Part shown: in pieces, positions 59,901-64,000 of the stretch | How positions within the stretch are numbered: the stretch's first letter is position 1 | Layout: every line of letters starts with the position of its first letter | Source: Glandiceps talaboti | Taxonomy: Eukaryota; Hemichordata; Enteropneusta; Spengelidae | Length of the DNA: 64,000 bases | Assembly: GCF_964340395.1 (NCBI RefSeq) | Contig: NC_135567.1 | Location: forward strand, 13,878,591-13,942,590 | Direction of reading: 5' to 3' | Notes under the pieces: model-generated | The model's input: the letters and a program-made list of their open reading frames with translations, nothing else | What the model was told of the DNA's origin: nothing | The model's database searches: none | Translations under genes and position numbers: made by a program

Positions 59901-62900
59901 ACAGACATCAAATGAACAATGCAAAGGAAATTTTACATGCCCTTCATGCCATGGAGTGTTTAATACCAAGAAAAACATTCTATTCACTAGATTGTTCAAA
60001 TCTATTTTGGCGGGAAAATTTTTGACATGAAATAATTTTGACAACAAAATCCATTTTAGTTGGAAAAGATGTTAGTTCAGTTCTAGTCATTAGATTGAAA
60101 TGATAAAAGGCTGCTGGTTCAAATAAATTTTGGCGGCAAAAACTTTGGCATTAGATATTTCAGACAATTTTGGTGGGAAAATTAGTATCAAAGATTTAGA
60201 TAACAAATTGTGTTTCTGCATGAAAAATTTTGACATTAAAGAATTTTAAACAAATCCCTTTTGGCAAAGAGAAATTGATATTGATTTAGGAAACAAAGGC
60301 ATATTTCAAAGTGTGGAGAAATTTCAATAACTTCAATTTTTCAGGGCGAAATTCTACCTAAGTGAAACAATAATAGAAAATTTATTCTGGCATAGAAATT
60401 TGGAGGGAAAATTTGGCATTTTTGGTTTAATGGGAATTTTTGTCTTTTTTGTCGACAGGCTGTGAAAGAAGTGGAGTCGTTACAATTTGAAATGTCGCCC
60501 TCACCTCCAAATGGAACCGTAGATATATCATGTTGTGGATGTGAATACCAACAAGGCACATTACAACATGAATATAGTCTGCTCCGAGAAGAAAATGAAA
60601 ATTTGAATTCAACTGTCTGCCAACAAGAAGAAGACATTAGTAAACTTAAAAATAGTATTATTGGAGTCCGAGACGAAAGAGAAAGACTTCGAAGAAAGGT
60701 ATGTTGATAAAAAATTTGATTTCCAATTTTTTTTTTCAGCGACAAACTTGAAAATCGAACTCTGTCCATTAGTCATCAGATGTACATTTCCATGTGAGAT
60801 ATTTTTTGTTTGCTGAAAAACTAATATCTGACCTTTTACCCCTGACCTTTAACCTCTGACATAGTGATGTCATTGATGAAAATTTACTTATTTATAGAAC
60901 TCTGTTTTTATCTGAACTTGTAAAATTACAGAAAAAGAATTTTAATCTTTTGCAGACGGCAAAAAGTGAATAAATGGAGAATAAAATAAACCACAAAATT
61001 TCAAAAGACAAAGGTTGAAGACAAAAAGATCAGTTTCAAAGGGGTATAAATAGTCATATTTACACTTGAGTGTGAGGTGGGCATAGAGGGCGCTATTCGT
61101 ATCCGATGTGTAATGTGCCAATAGGGGGCGCTGTTTATGTTGCATTTGTATTGTGCAGAGATGTGGTCTCCTACATTTACAATTAAAGGAACAGGAAAAG
61201 GATGAATTGTATATTACCATAGCAACCATAATTATTGCATTCAATGTATTTATTCCTACTTTCGTGTCTTTTTCAGGTACGTGAGTTACAATCAAAAATC
61301 CAAAGTTTAGAAACAATAAACGCGAGTACAAAAACAAGTACAAGTAGCAGTAAACAAACGCAAGCATCGCAGATCTTAATGCAGGGCGTCAAATCAGGAT
61401 CGATGCCACCAAACTCGCGACAAGGCCCGATCAATCCAAGTACAGGTGAAATCAGCGCATCAAGTAGCGACGCACGAAGCGATTTACCAATCGCAAAAGT
61501 TGCCGAGAGACGAAAACTGAAACCAACAGGATCGGAAAGTAACAAGCCAACAGGAGAAAGACCAGTACTTGGTCAAGATCTTCTGAATGTGGGGGTGAGT
61601 ACAATACATGGAACAACCCATGCATATTATTTGCATAAATTAAGGATATAGTCTGCTCAATCAAGTGCCCTTCAACCTGAATATTTTCATCACCAGAAAA
61701 ATTTTAAATTTCATCTGCAACTTTTTCCCAGAGACTAAATTTTTTGTACATTGGCGAGTGTGGAGATAGCGCAAAGGCATATGAACAACTTCACATTTTC
61801 ACCTTCTTTTCTTTTCACCTGTGTGAAATCAGAAAACTTTAATACACAAGTTCTCTTTCTCTTTCCACTTTTGATTAAGAAACAGACATGTTCCAAACAA
61901 ATCACTTGTCCTTCTTGACTGTCTAACTGGATCTGGCAGAATGAAGTGTTGAGTAACCATTTCTTGCGAGACTTCACAATTTTTGCAAATTTATTATTTT
62001 ATTGTGGAATACGTAAAAAAAAGTTTCGGGTCAGCGTGAAAAACTAGGTAGGGTAGGGTTGGGTAGCCGGAACCAAACAATTTTTTATAGTTACTTTTTG
62101 TTACAGTTTGACGATATTTTCTTATAACATTTTCATTTCATTTTGCAGGTTACAAACACAAAAGTGGCTGAACACTTGGTGCATACTTTACAGGATTGTT
62201 CCAATGTACAGGAAATCTTCCAGACGCTGTATTCCCATGGATCGGCTATCTCCGAAGGCAGAATCCGGGAATTTGAAGTAGAAATGGAGAGACTGAATAG
62301 CAAAATTGAAAATTTGAAATCACAAAATGACTTGTTACAATTAACATTAGAAGAGAGCAAAGCAAATGCGGACAGATTAACGATTCTAGTCGGAAAATAC
62401 GAAAGTAATAATACGGCGTTACAAATGGCCGTTAATTATAGCGATCAGTGTATCGAAGCTTACGACGTTTTGTTGACACTTATGGAGAGTGAACAGCAGG
62501 TGTTGCTAGGCAACTGTCGGGCAGCCGGACTTGCTAATATGGGTAAGTACGAGTCTTATTTAATTGTTGTGAATCAGAGAAACAAACTTTTTGATTTAAT
62601 TCTAAAGTGGTCATATAGATGAGGTTTGGTATTTATTTTTGATTTTCAATTTATAAAACAATTTTATCATAGCTTCCTACTTGAAAAATCAATGTGAAAC
62701 AACATATGCCAAGTCCTTGTTTGTAAACTCAGTTCATTTCAAAAAGCTAAAAAAAATATGTAAAATTTTTGTTGTTGTACGTACAATAACAAATATATTA
62801 CATACTTTATTAATCTTTTGCAATGTATTAGCATATTAACATAAAAATGGCAGATAATTAGCATATTAACACAAACATGGCAGATAATTAGCATATTAAC

Positions 62901-64000
62901 ACAAACATGGCAGGTAATTTGAATATACGTTACAGATGTCAAACTTGAACCATGCCTACATTTTACAAACAGAACAGAATTTTCTGCTTCAATGCACACT
63001 CAGTCAAATAAAACAACAATTTTACAAACATATTTCTCAAAAATACTTCCTTCTGAAGTGATTTGAGACTAAATAACCTAGAAATGACAAATATTGAAAA
63101 TCGTTCATCTCCTAGAAATAATCAGAACATGCCGAGAAACTCAACAAATGAAACAAATAGTAACGAATGATCTTTGACCCATTAACCTTTGACCTCACTA
63201 TGTAACAGGTGACCAATCATTAGGGGATGAGCAAGAGGAAACCACGGCGATGCTAAAACGTGTCCATGACAACCGGAAGGCTGCCGAAAATATGGCGAAG
63301 TCGTTACTACAACGTCTAGACCGTAGCTGTGGTAGTATGGTGTGTCATGTACCAGGGTGTACAATACAACCTTGGGAAGACTTGTCATCACATAGTCATA
63401 CAAGGTAAATATAATTTTAACATAGCATACCCTCCCTCTCTCCCCACCCCCACCCCCACCCCCACCCCCACCCCAAGGGAAAATGTACTTTCCTTCCATT
63501 CAACTTAAAAAAACATGAAAACAGTATGAATTTTTTTCTTGACCAATCAGTACTATGTTTACAGAATTATGTAGTTTGTGTGCAACAATTGTCCAATCAG
63601 GTGCCAGCATATTATGTATGCAAATATATGCACAAAACATGATTCAGTGTAGCCAATCAGCTTCCAACATCATGTATTCAATATGGAGTCTCCGTATACC
63701 AATCCACTGACTTGGTTTTCAATTATGAATCATATTTCGTCAGAAAATTCATATATTTTTTTCTGATTTTCTTACAAAATTCATATGTTTTTCTGATTTT
63801 CTTAATCAGTACGACAAGTTCAACAGCAAGTAGTTGTGACACGGAGTTCACGCGAGAAGATGAACAGAGATTGAGAGATTACATTCAGCAATTGAAGAAC
63901 GACAGAGCAGCGGTTCGTCTCACAATGATGGAGTTAGAAAGTGTACATATAGACCCACTGAGTCATGACATCACAACACGAATTGACAGCCAGAGATTGG
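48091..64000 (+). CDS. MCC: MCC orthologue (colorectal mutant cancer protein), nine coding exons, C-terminus outside window
   Basis: Spliced gene: join 48091-48204, 49426-49568, 49940-50049, 52918-53087, 60459-60698, 61277-61594, 62149-62542, 63209-63404, 63810-64000. All introns are GT-AG and all phases agree, giving about 625 residues without a stop. Recognised by long conserved MCC blocks recalled from the vertebrate protein: LHLAALASLKG at the start, ELHSVIAELNKK, IREEDEYS, LREENE, RDERERLRRKVREL, RPINPSTGE-like and PIAK.AER segments, LQDCSN.QEIFQTLYSHG, LVGKYESN.TAL, SDQCIEAY, and SSCDTEF near the end. The family is mostly coiled coil with a C-terminal PDZ-binding tail. The region around partial-product residues 425-490 matches the MCC/USHBP1 shared domain (Pfam MCC-bdg_PDZ). 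In vertebrates MCC is a cytoplasmic and cortical scaffold linked to Scribble polarity, Wnt/beta-catenin restraint and cell-cycle control; that function is inferred here by orthology. About 170-200 C-terminal residues lie past the window. Confidence 0.96.
48244..48500 (+). mobile_element. hAT-like MITE, copy 3, in MCC intron 1
   Basis: Begins CAGGGTTTGAATTTAGC 40 nt after the exon donor and ends near CACCCCTAA. It carries GGAGGTCAAATTTATG, TTTTTCAGCT and GTAGTCTAGTCGCAATGTTTGGCAG. The front part is duplicated relative to copy 1. Confidence 0.6.
48501..49425. other. Rest of MCC intron 1
   Basis: A tandem pair of GATAGCCTCTAGA phrases (48640, 48660) and a doubled AAACAAAATATTCAGATT phrase are present; otherwise unremarkable. 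Confidence 0.45.
49426..49568 (+). CDS. MCC: MCC exon 2 of the visible body
   Basis: 143 nt, phase 0 to phase 2. Acceptor is TTTTGACAG and donor ATCAG|GTAAGA. It encodes AERARLIREQDERIESQ followed by RYEDRIIELHSVIAELNKK, the most recognisable MCC coiled-coil block. A degraded copy of most of this exon lies immediately downstream in the intron (49611-49743). Confidence 0.95.
49611..49743 (+). pseudogene. Decayed tandem duplicate of MCC exon 2
   Basis: Starts GAATCACAGGCACAG and repeats most of the exon at 49468-49568 plus about 37 nt of the following intron (through AGCGCCCTC), displaced by 143 bp. Identity is high, but the copy has internal deletions that break the frame, for example CTTCACTGGGATTGCTGAG against the longer functional sequence. 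The donor has changed from CAGGTAAG to CAAGTAGG. It therefore cannot act as a normal exon. Confidence 0.88.
49940..50049 (+). CDS. MCC: MCC exon 3 of the visible body
   Basis: 110 nt. The split arginine codon joins the previous exon to give IREEDEYSHSE, matching the family. The remainder is a Ser/Gly/Asn-rich low-complexity linker (SGGSCSASCQNGSDSAPL), a stretch that is also poorly conserved and Ser-rich in vertebrates. Donor is TTAG|GTAAGT. Confidence 0.92.
50600..51880. repeat. About 385-bp satellite in MCC intron 3, three full and one shortened unit
   Basis: AAACTGTCGTACGCTAGG landmarks near 50617, 51010, 51219 and 51600. Units include GGAGCACCT.AGTTAGG, ATAAAACCATGACCTACAGA, TCTGGAGGTCGGCCAGTTT, GACTTAATGAGCGTGTTC and CTGAA.TAGCTCTGAACTCA. 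The second unit carries a deletion. Confidence 0.85.
51960..52318 (+). mobile_element. SINE-like element in MCC intron 3
   Basis: Has a pol III B-box, GGTTCGAGTCC at 52018-52028, in a tRNA-like head. After a body of about 230 nt comes the tail GTAAAGTGCTTTGAG ... AAAGTGCTATATTG ... TATAAATAC, which resembles the 3' tail shared by SINEs mobilised by L2/CR1-type LINEs. A convincing A-box is not seen. The left boundary is approximate. Confidence 0.6.
52369..52400 (+). promoter_or_regulatory. DR1 motif pair in MCC intron 3
   Basis: Perfect AGGTCAAAGGTCA at 52369-52381, followed by AGGTCAAAGGCCA at 52388-52400. The phrase AGGTCATCAA.TAGGTCAA is itself tandemly duplicated. Confidence 0.35.
52918..53087 (+). 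CDS. MCC: MCC exon 4 of the visible body
   Basis: 170 nt, split Glu codon at the start and phase 0 at the end. Acceptor is CTTTTTCTTCTCAG and donor CAA|GTAAGT. It encodes NDLNAELSRVVGELEHVV and later QQLTTASHHVEEQALQ, equivalent to the vertebrate segment with SDLNSELQRVL and QLTTASEH. Joining directly to 60459 gives ALQAVKEVESL, which aligns with the vertebrate sequence without needing another exon. Confidence 0.92.
53160..53545. repeat. About 95-bp minisatellite carrying ten perfect CArG boxes, MCC intron 4
   Basis: Perfect CC(A/T)6GG sites start at 53183, 53229, 53279, 53322, 53374, 53420, 53438, 53470, 53515 and 53530 (CCAAATATGG, CCAAATTTGG, CCATATTTGG); several near-matches lie between. 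Corresponding sites recur every 91-100 bp, giving about four units. The array starts about 75 nt after the donor of the exon ending 53087. CArG is the binding site of SRF/MADS factors; activity is inferred only. Confidence 0.85.
53550..55534. other. MCC intron 4, diffuse repeats
   Basis: 53850-54170 has AGTTCAGAGA-rich purine repeats. 54180-54660 has three units of the CTAGTCTAAAATTAAGT/CAAAATTTTGACATA family also seen at 11 and 14.5 kb. 54990-55350 repeats TTTATTTTGGATTCAAACAA three times. A 79-nt open segment at 53768-53846 with splice-like ends does not fit the MCC frame. Confidence 0.55.
55535..55892. mobile_element. 358-bp near-perfect palindromic element in MCC intron 4
   Basis: Symmetric about 55713/55714, centred on TTGTTATTGTACGTACAATA. 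Ends are AATTAAAGTGGCCATATGG and its complement CCATATGGCCACTTTAATT. Arms are about 179 nt with few mismatches and no loop. It could form a long hairpin or cruciform. A half copy lies at 62601-62827; end fragments are near 22630 and 26475. Confidence 0.88.
56340..56800. other. MCC intron 4, inverted relatives of the 30.6-kb repeat
   Basis: GAGTGGAGGTGTAAATCGTA and GGGAACTAGACTA are the reverse complement of the 48-bp repeat units at 30622-30800. The remainder is non-coding. Confidence 0.55.
56877..57036. repeat. CATA microsatellite in MCC intron 4
   Basis: Nearly pure (CATA)n with one CATGTACACATA interruption near 56948; open frames on both strands are artefacts. Confidence 0.97.
57370..57760. 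repeat. About 120-130-bp tandem repeat, three units
   Basis: Units share TTGGCCATT.CAATCTAA.CA, TTTGTTTCT.TAACAAATAG, CTGTATTTTTGTACCACTG, and GAAATTACAA.TGTGGAAAAA. Confidence 0.75.
58092..58210. repeat. 29-bp minisatellite, four units, with CRE-like sites
   Basis: CTGTTTCTATAG falls at 58095, 58124, 58153 and 58182 (period 29). The last unit contains TGACGTCA (58194-58201), a full CRE palindrome; others have one-base variants. Confidence 0.88.
58899..59195 (-). CDS. Candidate antisense exon nested in MCC intron 4, hypothetical
   Basis: Minus-strand frame of about 98 codons reading SPSLVEICRKRPRVPSWYNL, then SCDELIESRFYAEMYSID, GRSDITENVQRKFFGCHKLE and SLTVADLRRYQKLRSNN before TAA. Local composition is richer in CG than the intron and codon use resembles the MCC exons. 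The frame has no ATG at its listed start (TTG), so an upstream splice acceptor would be needed; ATATGTAG within it is a weak candidate. Family not recognised. Could be part of a nested gene, a retrocopy or a relic. Confidence 0.33.
   Translation of the reverse strand: MLITQSPSLVEICRKRPRVPSWYNLTVSCDELIESRFYAEMYSIDTTVVLMQGRSDITENVQRKFFGCHKLETLKSLTVADLRRYQKLRSNNCENSWE
59800..60330. repeat. Short diverged repeats upstream of the MCC exon at 60459
   Basis: Phrases such as CAAAT..ATTTTGGCGGGAAAA, TTTTTGACAT.AAAT.ATTTTGACAACAA recur about every 50-60 bp. No coding potential beyond open frames produced by the repeat. Confidence 0.5.
60459..60698 (+). CDS. MCC: MCC exon 5 of the visible body
   Basis: 240 nt, 80 codons, phase 0 at both ends. 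Acceptor is TTTTTTGTCGACAG and donor AAAG|GTATGT. It encodes AVKEVESLQFEM, a variable loop with CCGC, then YSLLREENENLNSTVCQQEE and RDERERLRRK, a well conserved MCC coiled coil. It follows a 7.4-kb intron, the largest in the visible body. Confidence 0.94.
60720..61276. other. MCC intron 5
   Basis: Contains a TGACCTTT..CCCTGACCTTTAACC phrase near 60830 and two AGGGCGCT/GGGGGCGCT phrases (61087, 61125), a motif also seen at 16.9 and 18.7 kb. No gene. Confidence 0.5.
61277..61594 (+). CDS. MCC: MCC exon 6 of the visible body
   Basis: 318 nt, 106 codons, phase 0 at both ends. Acceptor is TTTTTCAG and donor GGGG|GTGAGT. It starts VRELQSKIQSLE, continues with a Ser/Thr/Lys/Gln-rich linker, then GPINPSTGEISASSS, LPIAKVAERRKLK and RPVLGQDLLNVG. 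The PSTGE and PIAK.AER motifs are diagnostic of MCC. Codon use is rich in CGA/TCG/GCG compared with the AT-rich introns. Confidence 0.95.
62149..62542 (+). CDS. MCC: MCC exon 7 of the visible body, MCC/USHBP1-type domain
   Basis: 394 nt. Acceptor is TTTCATTTTGCAG and donor ATGG|GTAAGT. It encodes VAEHLVHTLQDCSN, QEIFQTLYSHGSAISEG, a long helix (REFEVEMERLNSKIENLK), then LVGKYESNNTALQMAV and SDQCIEAYDVLLTLMESEQQ. This is the most conserved part of the protein and overlaps the domain shared by MCC and USHBP1. Confidence 0.96.
62601..62827. mobile_element. Truncated copy of the palindromic element, MCC intron 7
   Basis: Starts TCTAAAGTGGTCATATAGATG, reaches the same TGTACGTACAATAAC centre at 62780/62781, then loses homology about 45 nt into the right arm, where a 30-bp minisatellite starts. 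Confidence 0.8.
62829..62920. repeat. 30-bp minisatellite, three units
   Basis: AGCATATTAACACAAACATG, GCAGATAATT with exact 30-bp spacing, directly joined to the truncated palindromic element. Confidence 0.88.
63209..63404 (+). CDS. MCC: MCC exon 8 of the visible body
   Basis: 196 nt, split Gly codon at the start, two bases left at the end. Acceptor is TGTAACAG and donor CAAG|GTAAAT. It encodes GDQSLGDEQEETTAMLKR, then DNRKAAENMAKSLLQRLD and a Cys-containing stretch leading to QPWEDLSSHSHT, matching the vertebrate QPWESLSSNSHTSTTSS segment. Confidence 0.94.
63442..63475. repeat. CCCCCA tract in MCC intron 8
   Basis: Five or more C-runs of four or five bases separated by single A, about 40 nt after the exon donor. 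The minus strand is a strong potential G-quadruplex; the + strand, including nascent RNA, is C-rich. Confidence 0.9.
63810..64000 (+). CDS. MCC: MCC exon 9 of the visible body, cut by window end
   Basis: 191 nt visible, starting with one base that completes the split Ser codon. Acceptor is TTCTTAATCAG. It encodes TTSSTASSCDTEFTRED, then RLRDYIQQLKNDRAAVRL and LESVHIDPLSHD, then DSQRL at the window edge. The exon probably continues. The missing C-terminus should contain more coiled coil and, if conserved, a PDZ-binding terminus. Confidence 0.93.

Noticed and set aside
60341-61664. Minus-strand ORFs opposite MCC exons
   Set aside because: Antisense shadows of the MCC coding exons.

Overview
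This is AT-rich animal genomic DNA, almost certainly from a marine invertebrate. Evidence is a single spliced gene with GT-AG introns, very long repeat-filled non-coding DNA, many minisatellites, short inverted-repeat (MITE-like) elements, TACA, CA and TC microsatellites, and one 100-N assembly gap. The species cannot be named from this window. No bacterial-type operon, CRISPR array, rRNA or functional tRNA gene is visible.

The one secure gene is an orthologue of MCC (colorectal mutant cancer protein) on the + strand. Nine coding exons can be placed between 48091 and the window end. They give about 625 residues with every splice phase consistent, and the C-terminus lies beyond 64000. Two phase-compatible candidate first exons lie upstream at 23142-23213 and 36926-36955. 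If both are real, most of 23-48 kb is first-intron DNA of MCC, with two alternative promoters.

Layout: 1-6.2 kb is tandem repeats (an 88-bp array split by a MITE, a degenerate satellite, and a 34-copy 65-bp minisatellite closed by an inserted TIR element). 6.2-23 kb is diffuse repeats, with weak candidate exons at 10.4, 13.5 and 20.1 kb (- strand) and 16.0-16.4 kb (+ strand), a TTAA-flanked MITE at 18.0 kb and a long-TIR element at 20.7-21.6 kb. 23-48 kb holds the candidate MCC first exons, a Harbinger-like 1-kb element, hAT-like and TTAA MITEs, several minisatellites, the assembly gap and two palindromic elements. 48-64 kb holds the MCC exons. Their introns contain a decayed tandem duplicate of an exon, a 385-bp satellite, a SINE-like element, an array of ten perfect CArG boxes, a 358-bp near-perfect palindrome and an antisense ORF.

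The most interesting items are the CArG-box minisatellite in MCC intron 4, the decayed duplicate of MCC exon 2, the pair of alternative MCC first exons, and several mobile elements whose insertion sites can be read because they landed in tandem repeats. No transposase, reverse transcriptase or viral protein is recognisable.
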